Origin: Anagrus nilaparvatae | Taxonomy: Eukaryota; Arthropoda; Insecta; Hymenoptera; Mymaridae | Direction of reading: 5' to 3' | DNA: 64,000 nt | Assembly: GCA_022575985.1 (NCBI GenBank) | Contig: JAKSXM010000288.1 | Span: 2,507,501 to 2,571,500, forward strand | Shown: one piece after another, positions 1 to 13,699 of the stretch | Layout of the letters: every line of letters begins with the position of its first letter | Position numbering within the stretch: the first letter of the stretch is position 1 | Translations under genes and position numbers: made by a program | Notes under the pieces: generated by a model | What the model saw: the letters and a program-made list of their open reading frames with translations, nothing else | The model's database searches: none | What the model was told of the DNA's origin: nothing

Positions 1-2929
1 ATATCGATACAGAAGTAGTATTACATCAAGTATCCCAAAAAATCTGGTATTGGAGTTTGTTGCTGAATAAATATCACAGAAAAATAAACTAACCAAAATT
101 TTTATTACTTTTCTTTACTTATTTTACTTTCTTACTTACTATATATTCCATTTTCTTCGTTTTTTCACTTAAATATATTCTATAAAAGCATTAAATTTTT
201 TATATTCTTTTGGCAATAGAGAAGAGTCACAAAAGAGCGAGCAAAAGAGCATTGAAAAAAACGTGAAAGTATTTCTTTTTTGGCACTTAGCTAAGTTTAC
301 TACAGGCTATATACTTAAATTTCTATACAATATTGTGCAGATAAATTATAAATGTAAAAATTGAGAAAAAAAATTGACATTATGCATAAAAAAAAGAATC
401 TAGAACGATTACGTTATATGAAGAAAGAAATATTTTTTTAAGTATATACAAAAAAAATTTTTTTTATTGATTTATTATTAAGTGATATTATACATGAATA
501 TAATATAAATTTTTATCGATGAACAATTTGTAACTTTTTTTATTTTGAATTATTACGAATATCTTGGATATTTTACTAGATATCACTGTATATTGGCTTG
601 GAGGTTATTTTTAAAAATTTTACTTAAAGATTGTTATTAGTTTTTCAAAGTCAAAATCCCTGACTTTCCCGTCCAAAAATGAGTAAATTTTCTTGGCTTC
701 TTTTCTGGATTTCCCCGGAGATTTTTCAGATCTAAATTTGAAAAATATATATAGCCTCTTAAAAATGTATTATTATTATTTGTATTTTATTTGTAATAAC
801 GATGGAATATCAAAAATATCACAAAAAAATTTTGTTGACTTCAGTTTTCCAGACTGACAATGAGTGGCAACCTTGTTAAGATTTATGCTTATATAACTAA
901 TTTTTTGCTGCCTTGTTTCGTTATAAAAAGAGCTTGTGCAACCCTGTTAAATATTGTTTTATTGTTTATGTGCATTTTTTATTTTCTGATTTAAAAAATG
1001 TTAAAAAAAAAATTTTCAAAAAATGAAGTTTCAAATTCTAAAAATCGAATAAAATCTTCTAATTAATATTCTCATAGAAAAAAATTAGGTACTATACGTC
1101 CAAAAAGAAAAAAAAAATTGGTATTTTTAAAAAATTTTGTACTTTTTTGCGTACTTTTTTTAAAAACCAAGTTTTTAGCTTCCTGGGATCTCAAACCGTG
1201 CTTATATGTCAAAAAATCAAAATTTCACTTATTTAAATGGTTCCTCTATAAGCAAACAAAACTGAATTTTTAAAATAACACCCAGACTAACATATATTTA
1301 CGTACAAAAAATATGCAATTTAAAAAAAAAAGTCATAATATCATGTAAGCAATAATAATCGATAAATTCAAATGTTTAAAAAAAAAATAATTTTTCATTT
1401 GAAGCCAAATCTTAAGCCAAAAAAACGTTAAATTAAATTTATATTCATAGATGAAAAAGTATTATTTAAAATTCAGGATATTATTGTATTGATTTTTTTT
1501 CGTAGTATTTATGAATTATAGATATTTTATTTATTTTTTATTAATTTTGGATGAATGAATTTCAGAATCTATTCTTCAATTTTTTTAACTCAATCCTAGC
1601 AGAATAAATACTTTTTTTTATATAAGCTAAATTTATTACTCAATATTTATAAATTCATATTTTAATTGACTGTATTTGTGAAAGATTTAATTCATGCTTC
1701 AATTTTTATTCTATAGATAAATTTTAATTTAATTTTCTACTAACTATCGATAATAAAAATTGTGACACTAACAAGGACACTAATTATTTATTATTATTAT
1801 TTGAAATTGGACAAAATTTTTTTAAATATTATATGCGAAGATAACCTACCAGTCAGTAGACTAAATTCCATGCTGAATTAAAGACAGCCGAGAAAATATG
1901 ACCGAATTACAAAAGTCAGATAACTTTGTTTTGTATGCGAACTGTAGCATCAACGTAGTTATTTCAACAATATTTAAGTATTCAAAACTATTTTTAAGTT
2001 GATTAAATAGTTTTATAAGAAGATATTTACAAAAGCACAATAATTTTAACTTGTCATTCACATAAAGAAAATTTGATTTGCAAATTTTACTTGGTCAACA
2101 TTTCTTAATCTTTTTTACACTTTTTTTAGGGCAAGAAAAAATATGAAATTTTAAATTGTATTTTTACTTTAAAAACTAGTTTATACTTTTACAAGTATAT
2201 TTGATACAAAATTATGTAAAACCTTTTATAAATCTAGGTTAAAGTTTACAGGAATATGAAATTATCCTGGAAGAATTAAAATAATACTTTTTGAGGGCAT
2301 TTTTGCGCGTCTTTTTAATGAGTAATTTGAATAATAAATTTAAAATTAACATTTTACATTTTTCGATATTAATTGAAAAAAATTATATTACATAAAATCA
2401 AGGAGGCTTTCCACTGTTTGTTTTACAAAGGCATTGGCAGTAAAAGGAAATGGAGTTTGAGGTAGAAATTTATTAAATTTTACAAATAAATAATTAATTC
2501 GTAATTAATAAAATATTATAAACTAATTTTTTTGGCTTTTGTGGCTGGAGAGGTAATATAAGTGGAAACAAAAATTAATATTAAATAAAAATATTTGATT
2601 TCTGAGCTAACAATTATTTGCTTTATTTTTTCAATAAATTGCCCACGTTTTGAAGACTTTCAGTCTTCATTATCAAGGCTTATTAAATATTTTTAAGTAA
2701 AGAATATATAATATTCTTCACTGTTCAAAAATGGCGCCATTTATGTTTTGAAATGGTGCCTCCTGTGTAAAATTTTTTTTTTAAAATGCTTCTGTGTGAC
2801 AGTGAAAGATTGATACGTTAAAATTTAATTATCGAGCAAAAAAAGTAATGTTAAAATTAACCCTCAAATTAACCTCTAAAAATTTAGTAAATACAAATTA
2901 ATAAATATTGGTAAATACACTGAAAAAAA
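1..2929. other. AT-rich non-coding DNA, probable aPKC intron
   Basis: No open frame with protein-like composition is visible. The stretch is AT-rich with many A and T runs. If the aPKC model on the minus strand is right, this lies in the long intron after the PB1 exon, because no later aPKC exon was found up to the left edge. A small hairpin made of GAAGAC and GTCTTC sits near 2652-2668. Confidence 0.4.
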
Positions 2930-3010
2930 AATTTTAATCGGTTTGTGTAACTACAAAACCAACAAGCAGGGAACATGTTCACTCATAACAGTAATAAATC
3001 CAAAAATCGA
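2930..3010 (-). mobile_element. Family F element, right-end fragment (F1)
   Basis: This is the reverse complement of the right end of the family F copy at 45.03-45.36 kb. It carries the same order of a TTTGTGTAACTAC hairpin remnant, AACCAACRAGCA, GGAACATGTTCACTCATAAC and AGTAATAAAT. Only this end is present; the body and left end are missing, so it is a fragment. Confidence 0.6.
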
Positions 3011-5150
3011 AATAAAAACGCCAATAATTCACATTCATTCTTCAAGAAGTAATAAAACAATTTAATTTATATTGACCATTTTACAGGTAGTACTCCTGTT
3101 TTCTGCAGGGAAATTATTATTTTTACCATTTCCAAAACTCTCGGCGTCGGCGTTAATGAGTAAAGTTAAAAATTATATAAGAAACTACTTGTGATTTAAT
3201 ATGTTTTAAAGATAAAGCTTTTTAGTGTTGAGCCAGAATAAAGCAAGTTTTCAATTCAAATACCTTTTTAAGGAAAAAATTAACTTTGTTTTTTTAAAAT
3301 TCATTAACACATTCACTACGGTACGTGCCCCCATATGAAATTATCTGGGACCATGCTCATGAAAGCGTATTACGACCATGCTCCAGCAAATATTCTAAGT
3401 CCACATTATAGTATACAATTATTATTTTATTTAAAAAATCTATTTTTCTAATTAAATTGATAAAATATACTATTAAATATGATATTGAACTTAATTTCGA
3501 TCATCAATTAAATTTGAAATAAAAATAAAAGTATTTGTTAATAGTTGATAAATAATAATTAATTTTACAATTGAGATTGATTGAGATAAAATCAACCATA
3601 TAAAACTTTGAAACAATACGTATAACTTTCTTTCCACAATTCTAAAAGTTTTTCCCTGTGGGACGTATAAATATTCTAACGTTCCATTTAATTTAAACTC
3701 TTATAATAAACAATTAAACACGTTATTCTAATGAATATTTCTCAACTTTGACTATAACAGTACTCGAAAATCATATAGTTTTTCAAGTTGATAAATTTTT
3801 ACTTTGTGCTGAATATTATGAGGATTCAAAAATTTTTGCTGTCTTAAGAAATATAATTTCTAGGTTTAAAATCTAAAATATAATAAAATAATTAAAATTA
3901 GATAATTTTCATTAATTTATTTTCAAGTATTGAAGATATCAAATTTTGTACGAAGTACTTGTACTTTTAAAAATATTTGCTTTTTCAATTATTCATGACA
4001 ACTAAAAGATTCCCAAATTTACAAACAAAAAAAATATAAAAAACTTTTTAATTACAAAAAATAATACGTAAATAATTTGATTACAAATTAAAAAACGATA
4101 ATTTCTAAATTATTGGAATAATTAATAGAGTTTAATGAGACTAATCAGTTTAAATTAGAAGTAATATGTGCATAGGAAATTCAATTCAAGTCACCTTATA
4201 TTTGTAATATATTGAAATATCCACATTTCTAACCACACTGAATAACCACAATTATTAATAGAAATTTAACTTGCTTCTTTTAATGTACTTTAATTACAGT
4301 ATTTTGGTATTTATTTTAAAATTTAATTCACAATTTATCAATTTTTTTTACAAAATTTTTTTTTTCAATTTCAGAAAAATTTTTTTTAAAATATGAAAAA
4401 ATCTTATTTAATAACTAGTTGGTGCAATATGGTACTCTTTACTTGGTTGTCATGTGGCAACAGCAGTTGAGATGTAATAATATGGCAACATTACTTATCT
4501 TAAAAAATGTGATGTAACACGTGTACTCAAAAATTTGTTATACCGTCATTAGATATTACTTAGTTGTATTAAAATATTGTGCAGCTGATAAAATCTAAGC
4601 TTACATTAAACAGAAGATCGATTTTCTATGAAACTTGCAACTGTATTGGTAATATAGGGAATAAATTGGTACAGACTTGAGTAGTTGCTTGATTAAAAAA
4701 TAGGATAAGAAAGTAAATAAAAAATTTTTAAGCTTAAGTCTATTAGATTAAATGAAAGTTCAGATATTTTTTCAATATAAGGAAATAGATTTGTCAAGTT
4801 TGGTCAAAATTTAAAATATGACTTCTTTTTTACGTAATAATATCATGTACACTGCCCAGGACACTATCAGGTACTTTTTTAACAAAATTGAACTTTCAAT
4901 AATAACTGGATCAACCTTTATAAATATAAATTTTGCTTAAAATTTCATATACATAACCATCAATCATCAAATTTGAAAAAATTTTGACATTTATTTAATA
5001 ATTTTTTTTGAAATAAAAATTTATATTTACATTTTTACCTAGCTTCCATTACATAAAATAATACATAAAAATATGAAATATTATTTTTTTTTGTTCACTT
5101 AAAATTCGATGCATTTTTCAGTGCATAAAAGAGATTGATATTCTTTCCTA
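3011..5150. other. AT-rich non-coding DNA
   Basis: No coding frame, RNA gene or bounded repeat could be recognised here. It is probably intron sequence of the minus-strand aPKC gene. Confidence 0.4.
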
Positions 5151-5600
5151 TATAGGGTAAGTGTACTAGCAGTCGGCCACTTAAGCGCACCGTGAACTTT
5201 GAATTAACTTTAAATATACTAAATAAACTTTTTTTGCCGAATTAATGCATTTAGTTCATTGTTTATACCTAATAGTTATTAATTATAATGTGAAAAATTA
5301 AATTTTAAACATAGTTTAGCTAATAAAAAGAAAAAAATAATAAAACAGCATATCCACTAGTAGTCGACCACCCAACCCCGGTTGTCGACCTAAGCTTACA
5401 TTAGTGGTCGGCCGCTCAGATTCATACACCGAACTACAGATGATTTTTAGAATATTCTTAAAAAATTGTTGAAAAAAACCTGTTTTTATAAAATTAATCA
5501 TATTGAATTATAAAACTGTTAATTTATTTTTTAAATTAGCATTAAAAATTATTATGTTTATAACAAAATAATATTTACTTAAGGGGCTGTAAACGCTATT
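5151..5600 (+). mobile_element. Inverted-repeat element end, left partner
   Basis: The start carries TAGGGTAAGTGTACTAG followed by a GTCGGCCA block, then further GTCGACC/GTCGGCC motifs at 5340-5420 and AAGGGGCTGT at about 5580. The same order appears inverted near 13.70 to 13.00 kb. The two are either the ends of one 8.5-kb element or two opposed copies of one family. No transposase is visible. Confidence 0.45.
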
Positions 5601-5930
5601 TTATTAAATTTTGAGGTTATATGAGATGAACCGGAAACATAATTACAACGCGGGAATTTCAAACCTGCGTAACAACATGCTTTAATGATTTAAAAGAATT
5701 GTATGAAGAAAGAAAAATGAAATGATAATGTGATTAAAATTTCTGCATAACATGCATACAAATAATAAAAATATACTTGTTTCATATTTTGGTAAATTAT
5801 TTTAAATCCAAATTACTTGATGAAACTTTTAATTTTATGTATTCATGCAAACAAAAATTAAATTAAAAATCGAACATGATTTACTATGCTCTCAATTTAC
5901 TGAAAAAAATGTCAGTAAATTAACATTACT

Positions 5931-6432
5931 TGATGGGATTCTCCATCAAGTATTTGTATTTTAATACTGTGATAAATTTAGCATTTATCTAATTGAAAAA
6001 ATTTTTTTGCTTGTGATCAAAGAATGACATAGCAAGATACACTGATAGGATAATTTAACAAAAACATAAAACATGTTTTTAAATCAAAAATCCATATGTT
6101 CAGTGTATCCGATGCAATTTTTTTTGTAAACATGCAATCAAAGAATAAAAACAATAGAACATGCTAAGTAAAAATATACGTTGATGGTATTCATTATCAA
6201 GTATTTTTATTTTAATATTTTGATAAATTTAGCATTTATCTAATTGAGAAAAATTTGTTTGCTTGTGATCAAAGAATGACATAGCAAGATACACCGATAG
6301 GATAATTTAACAAAAACACATAAAACATGTTTTTAAATCAAAAATCCATATGTTCAGTGTATCCGATGCAAATTTTTTTTTAAACATGCAATCAAAGAAT
6401 AAAAACAAAAGAACATGCTGAGTAAAATATAC
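5931..6432. repeat. Tandem duplication, two copies of about 251 bp
   Basis: Two adjacent copies begin TGATGG at 5931 and 6182. They share the order CATCAAGTATTT, AGCATTTATCTAATTG, GTGATCAAAGAATGACATAG, a GATAGGATAATTTAAC block, TCAGTGTATCCGATGCAA and GAACATGCT. Few differences separate them, mainly A/T run lengths, so the duplication is fairly recent. The unit is non-coding. Confidence 0.8.
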
Positions 6433-9400
6433 GTTAGTAAAGATAAATTGTTTATATACAATAACCCATGTTTTTTTTTTCACATGGCTTTTTTACTATT
6501 CATCAAGCTAAAAAAATATTTTTCCAAAACAAATGTAAACAATTTATTTTAGACAAAATTTTTTAAAATAAAAGCAGACATCAATTAAAAATTTAATGTT
6601 TAACATGCCTGCTTAAAGAATTAACAAATTATTAATAGCATTATGATTTTAAAAATACTATTTTTATGACAATAAATTTATTAGTTTATAGTCAATTTTC
6701 TAACTAATAGTAAATATTTCTAACCGATAGCAAATTATTAATCAAGTAATCAACGTACTATAATAATTTTACTATCATAAAAATTTGATGTGTTAAAAAT
6801 GTACCTTGGAGTATTAGATTAGAGATAATTTTTCACAATATATTATACATTTTTGTAATATAATTTTAAGAGAAATTTCTAGAAATCACTAGTTAGAATT
6901 TAGATGTTTTACATAACATAAAAATCTTACATATTTTATGATTTCAACATACACATAATAAAACAATACAATATCATATTTTTTATACTATAATACGTTT
7001 AAATTTATAGTTAAATTTATATGTATTTTAATAATTCATAATTAATATTTCAATGCCTATCTTATTTTGAAAAGTTGAATTAGCTATCGATTATTGGCAA
7101 AAATTAGATAACACCAATCAAGATGAAAATAGATTTGCAAATTTTAGCTTACTTAATTACACCAGTTACATTGCCTATTTAAAGCCTTTCTTATTATTTT
7201 ATAAAATGTTATCTTTATGCGTTTGGTAGCATAGTACAGAGAAGTGATGTAATAATGAAAATATTTTATGATGTGCAGCTTTTTTTTATTCTTTTTTTTT
7301 GTCATAGCATATTATTAAATCTAACAAAAATTAAATTTTGTGTTGCATACTAATTTTTATTTTAGGCACAGAACAGTAAATAGCTTATTTTATAAACTTA
7401 ATATTAATTATATCTATCAAGTAATAATTATATCTGTATAAATAATACCTTTTAAATTTGGTATTAACGCTCTTAGTTAAAAAATAAGAAACTGCTTTAT
7501 ATTATGAAAAAAATTTTATAACAACTTTCTTATATTAAAAGTTGTATTTAACAATATTGTAATTTTAGCTTATTTATTATAATTATTTTTTTTTTTATGA
7601 GAAAAATTTTTCTTACAAATTTTAAATAAAAAATATAATTTTTCTTAAAATTTTCTTAAAATTATATTTCAATATAAAATTATATTATTTTTTGTATATC
7701 TTTCTTCTTCTAAAAGTTATATTTTTTATGCTAAATAACTAGTTTCTCCAGACAATCATCATTTAAACTTACTAGTCATTTGGGCTATAGAACTTTTAGA
7801 GTCTTTATCTACATTTGATTAAAATAAGATGACAAAATATGCTCATTAACATAAAAAATTAAATTAAAAAGTACTTAACAAATTATATGATTACTGAAAA
7901 CTTACTTTAATTAATTATAAAAAATTTTATGCCCAATAATCTTGTTTGTGTTTATTATCCCTAGAGTAATCAGTTAAACTATGAAAATAATTGTTTAACA
8001 AAATCAGTTTATAATCAAATCTTATATCTTAAATTTTTTTTTTGATTTATAAAAAAATATTTTTATGAATAAAATATTATTTTATTAATGCTTAAGTACT
8101 TTTTAAATTTATAAACTTTGAAGTATAAAAATACGTACTACATTTTTTAAATCTTAATAGAATAAATGCTATATATAATATATACCTAGAATAACAATTC
8201 TATTTACTAATGAAAACTAAAAAAATTGAAAATTTCGAAAACAAATTAAAACATTAACTAAGGTAACTATTAAATTTCCATTATTTTATGGGGTATACCC
8301 ATTTATATTTTTTAACAGAGGATTATTATAAAGAAGTTAAAATTAAAAAATCACTAAAATAAATAATTATAGCTAAAATAAATAATTTAAAGAAAGGCTA
8401 TTTTGGATCACGCTATCCAATTTATAATAACAATAATAGTATTTATAATAATTTAATAGCATTTCGTATTATAGAACTATAACAATTTGTGCCCTTTAAG
8501 AATCGATGAATATGATTAATTGTTGGTGCTAATGTTTATAAAAATGATTGTATAAACATCAATGATATTACTTTTTCTTGTCTTACGCGTATCATGTCAT
8601 ATTTGTTTTGATAATATCTTGCAGTCACTGTCTATTTCTCTATTTAAAAAAACAAATAAAGTCATTATCTTAAATTTTGTAAACTTTATCTTATACAGCA
8701 AAAATGAAAAAAAAAAAAGGTTATTGACAGTTTTTTTTACAATGAGTTCAATACAAATATTTCTAACAAAATTAATAATTTATATGAGAAATTCTTTGTT
8801 AAGCAAATTTTTTTACAAATTAAAATTTATTTTTTTAGTTTCATAAGATAATTCTACAACTTCTTTAACGATAAAATTAAATTGTACCAGGATGAACTTC
8901 CTGAATTGTACAATTTATTTAATATTCAGGTTTTTACAATTTAAAAAAAAAAATGAACTCACAAACAACGAACATGGAATATTAACAAAGCTTAAATAGA
9001 CCTGAGCTTACAGATTCCAAAAAAAAAAGTATTAAGTACCAAATATATTAAAAATAATATTAGTACCAATTACTATGTTAATACAAATATTTAACACAAT
9101 AATAAAATTCATGAAAATACTTACATTCTAATTTTAAATGGTCATTAACAAAAGTAATGTTATCCTATCATGTCCAAAGTTCTGCGGCTATTGAATATCT
9201 GATATGTACTTCAATTTGATAAATCTTTCTGCTCTTAGTAGTCATAAATATTCCCTATAAAAATAATCAAAGTAAAATTATGAATGCATAAAAATTGTCT
9301 CTGATAAAATTATACTAAATAAACTTACATCTACCAAATGTTCTATAAATTGGCTTCATACTTGAATTTTCAATTTTTTTTTAACAAGACAATCTCGAAG

Positions 9401-12400
9401 ACTTGATTCAGAATTCTTGAAATTTACTTTATCTGGAAACTCTTTGATGAAATTTTTGATATATGGTAAATGTAAACTTTTCTCTGCATCTGAAGATAAA
9501 TCCAAGTATGGATTTAAAATTTGGATTTACTATTCACTGTTATTATCTTAACATTGGAATTTTTAGTTAGCTGGATCTAAAGCTACCAGATTATTTTTTA
9601 GCTGAGTTGTTTCTATGTCATTCTTATTTTCATTTGAACTTCAAAAAATTCCAATTTAATTAATTATATTGTTACGAATTCCAGGACTTTTAGCAGCATT
9701 AGGAGTAGAATTTTAATGATAATCTTTTAATGTTGATAAATAAACCAGAAAAAACTATGGCACTATTTTAAATAACTAGATTAACATTAAATTTAAGCTG
9801 TGTGTAATAGTTTCAAAATGAAGAGTAAATATTTATGTCTACTGCCAACAAGAGTACCTAATGTCACTATCAGAAACTCGCTCTGTGGTTCTGTGGTACC
9901 AAAGTCTTGGTGATGGATATGCTTGAGGTGATAAGGTGTCTGATACTGGAGCAGTGTGTATAAACTTAGGTCTTTGCAATAAACAGGCTTAATGAATAAT
10001 AAAATAAACATTTAACGTTTTTTTTAAAAATCAAATCCCATTTGATACAATCTTCATACTTGTTCATTATAATAAATAATGCATGCTTTTACTTCACTTT
10101 CTTTAGTTTTGACTTTACAATTTCTTTTGTTTTATTGATGACTCTAAATATAATATTGCATCAAAGTCTTATTTAAATATTGTTTGTTTCTTAAACTTTT
10201 GACGTTACTCATTTAAGAATTGATTATCAGAAAACATCTTCCTCCGTTACAAACAACACTTTTCTAATCCAATAACTAACTACAATCTGCATATCTTAAA
10301 TTGCATTAATAAAACCAAATTAAATTGTCTTCTTCAGGTTATTTTGAAAATAATAACTTTGGACTTCACATCACAAAAAAAATTGAAAGAGTCGACACTT
10401 AAGGGCGATTGAACACACATTCATAAAATTTACGATTTTATTTTATATTTTTAGTTTAATAGTTTAGTTTATAAACAAAAATATAACGTCCAAAATTAAA
10501 AGCAATAAAAAATTCATACAAAATATATTTTCATAAATAAATTTAGTCCTTTTCACTGTTCACAGCACGTGCATTTTCAGCATTTTGTATCGCATAACAT
10601 AACCTGACTTTTTAGATGTTTATAGGCGCGAAATTTCAATTACTATATAAAAATGCTTCTGCTTTTAATAAGATATAATTTTTAAATAAAAATTTATAAA
10701 TTTATTCACATATACGTAAACAGCTTTTAATTACAAAAAGTAATTTAATTTAAATTAATTTAATTTCAAAGTCAAAGTCTTCATGGAGCAAAATGTTTTA
10801 TAGCACATGTTTTTCATCAAAAGTAAAACAATTGGCTGAGACTTTAAAGTTAAATTTTGTCTGCGATGAAAAAAAAAATTATTGTCAGTCCAATACTTCA
10901 CGTAACAAGCATATGCATATTTAGGAGTAAGATTTACATAAGCAAAAAATTTTTTTTAATTTTGTTACTCTTCTAATATAGTTGAAAGATACTTTTCTTT
11001 GAAAAGGTTCAACTATTTGCATGAAAATTATAATGTGCAATTAATTCTGGTTCTGTAGCTGTATATAAGCACATGATTCTCCAAATGTCCATATCATAGT
11101 CTCCATGGTCCATATTCATAAATATCGTTGCAGTCAAAAACATAACGCTAACCAATTTTTTCTATAGTCATATGTATCTAAATAAATTATACAAAATATT
11201 GCCATTAAGGTTTATAAAAACATTTTTAACTTCAATAATTTTGTATTTTACTTCTGCTTTTTTAAAATTCTTTTAAATTCTATAAAATATTTGATTCTAA
11301 ATTGTTTGAATTATTTTTGGAGCACTAAAATGTAAATCAATAAGCTGCGTGTTTTATTTAAAAATTATTTCACTTGTGTTCATTTTATGTTGCAAAACAT
11401 TAACTTTAAATAATTTTATTAACAGTAGAATATTTATTTTTATCACCCATTTTACATAATTCACTTGAAATATTTGGCTAGTTTACCACGATAATTGTCA
11501 TAAAATCTAATTGTATAATATAAATATTTCTTCTTTTAGTAACTTCAAATTTATGATAACTCTATAATCTTAATTATCTGTTTCATTGCATATTTAAATT
11601 AAAGTTAAATCTATTACATACTTTTTCCAAATAGTAAACAATAAATTGATTTCATAGATCAAAGGTATCTTATTGATATATCTCACTGAAGATTTTATTA
11701 CTTGATTAAGAAGGTATAAAATTTTAAATAAGACGTTATTTTAAATAATTCCTGACACGTTTTAATTCAGAAAATATTCATCTTAATTACCTTAGTTCAA
11801 TTGCCTCTTAACATAAAATTAGATTTACCTAAATATTTTTCTATACACTATTTTAATTGTTTTCTTCGCTAATTCTTATTACATTGCGGACTGTCTAAAA
11901 AGCTGTCATGCACACCTTTAACTTTTTGAATATCTTGAAGATAATAAAAGCCGTACCTGCAGCAAATAAATAATAATTTGTACTATATTCAAGTACAAGA
12001 AAAGAATAATGAAGCTGAGCCATTGAGGTTTTTCTGCAGGCTGTCAGATAGCAACAAATTCAGATCTTCCAAGATTATTAATAATCTTGCAAGCAAGAAG
12101 TTAACTATTAGTGTTAAATTTAACAATCTTGCTAAACCTGATAAAGCCGCAAGATGTTTACCTTCAGAAGACATCTGAAAATTGATAAATTGATCATCTT
12201 TGCACCTGTTGTGGGTAATGATTATAAGTGGTATCACGTTTTAGGATTACTTCTGAGTAATAATATAAGTATTTATTACTTTTCTGTGTATATGCATAAG
12301 ATTTTACGCACTTGATGAGAAATCGTTAATGTGTACATGTGCACATTCCCATACTCCAATACTATACACTTTTAAAATTTAATTAATTAACCAAATTTAG

Positions 12401-12680
12401 AAGAAAACAAATATTTAAAACTTATCTCAGTTTTTTAGTTTTTTTTTTATTTTGATCAGCCTCAAATGGTATAATCTATTATCAATTATTTTAATTTTTG
12501 ATATATCCATTCAAGTCAGCTGTGACACATCACGTGATTTAAAATAAAAGTAGTTCTATCTTTTTCTCACATACATTACCAAAAAATAATAATAATAACG
12601 TAGTCCGATTTTCGCTCAACTCTCATAACATATAACCTGCAATTATTCGTATTTATCTTTATGATAAATAAGATATAATT
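6433..12680. other. Long AT-rich non-coding stretch
   Basis: No supported gene. Short open frames at 8562-8846 and 9793-10011 have AT-driven composition and no recognisable motif. About 11.98-12.24 kb is somewhat richer in G and C and is open on both strands, with no family resemblance; it may be an old repeat remnant. The stretch fits the long aPKC intron. Confidence 0.4.
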
Positions 12681-12684
12681 TTTT

Positions 12685-12932
12685 TTAGAAAATTGAAAAT
12701 CTAAAAAGACCACGACAGAGATAAATGATTTGCGAATTTTTTGACGTAGGTTTCATTTATTTATTTTCTGATTTGAATGAGCACTTCTTTTTGGCAATTT
12801 AGATGAAGTCTTCGTTCCATCGCTTAAGAAGAAGTTCTCACTCAAATCAAAAAATAAATAAATAAAACCTAAGTCAATAAATTCGCAAATCATTTATCTC
12901 TGTCGGGGTCTTCTTAAATTTTCAATTTTTTC
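12685..12932. mobile_element. Foldback MITE, about 250 bp
   Basis: The left arm (about 12685-12780) and right arm (about 12830-12932) are reverse complements. Landmarks are GACAGAGATAAATGATTTGC and CAATTTTC on one side and GCAAATCATTTATCTCTGTC on the other, meeting near a short centre around 12800. There is no coding capacity. The superfamily is unassigned because no clear target duplication is visible. Confidence 0.65.
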
Positions 12933-12989
12933 GAAAATATTTACAAAAATACGTTTTTTGCAACGTGACAAGCGATTTTGGGAACCGGA

Positions 12990-13699
12990 AGCTTCACAGC
13001 CCCTTAATAAATAACTTTTAAATTTAGTGCCGAACCCCGCCCTTTAGTTTAAAATACACCTGCGCAGTAAGCAGCATATATGAAATACATTAAAAGATTT
13101 AAGTATTTTAAAAACTAATTTAATTAATAAAAAAGTTGCTTTATTATTGTTAATTTTAAAGAAATATCATAAAAATGCATAAATACTAATCTACTTTACA
13201 AATAGAGTCGAAAATATTGCCGTGACAAGAGTTTTTAGAACATGCCGACTACTAAAAATCGTGAAAAAAGTGAAGCCAGTGGTCGACCGTATATTTAATT
13301 ATTAATTATTCTTTAATATTTACAGTTTTTTTAATTATTAAGTGTAATAAACTATTATAATATGATACAAATTAATAATAATAGCATTTTTACCCATCGC
13401 ATACAAAGAAAATATTAGAAATTTCAATAATAACAGTAGTCGGCCCGTTGCACGAGTCATAAAGCAAATCGTAAGAAAAGTTCTCTTCTGAGAGCATGGT
13501 TTTGTTTTTATTTTTTTATTTGTATTTTAATTTGTTCAAAAGCAAAAATTTTGATTCGCAAATATTATTAATACTTATAAGAACAATATTCTAACTTTAT
13601 TTTTCAATTTATTTAAAAAAATAATTATTAATTACACAAATACGAGCAAGGTGGCCGACTAGTGGGGGGTGGCCGAGCTCTAGTACAGTTACCCTATAT
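12990..13699 (-). mobile_element. Inverted-repeat element end, right partner
   Basis: Read on the minus strand from 13699, this has TAGGGTAACTGTACTAG, then GGCCGA/GTCGGCC blocks at about 13630-13680, 13440 and 13240-13290, then AAGGGGCTGT at about 13003. This is the order seen at 5151-5590 on the plus strand. No protein-coding frame is seen. Confidence 0.45.

Noticed and set aside
8562..8846. 94-codon open frame (+) with hydrophobic composition
   Set aside because: Rich in Phe, Leu, Ile and Lys as expected from AT-rich random DNA; no family motif or splice context.
9665..10020. TGTTACGAATTCC and nearby frame suggesting an LTR retrotransposon end
   Set aside because: No second LTR, primer-binding site, or gag/pol sequence was found nearby.
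11978..12240. Overlapping open frames on both strands (66 and 82 codons) in slightly GC-richer DNA
   Set aside because: Neither translation resembles a known family; possibly an old repeat, so not called as a gene.
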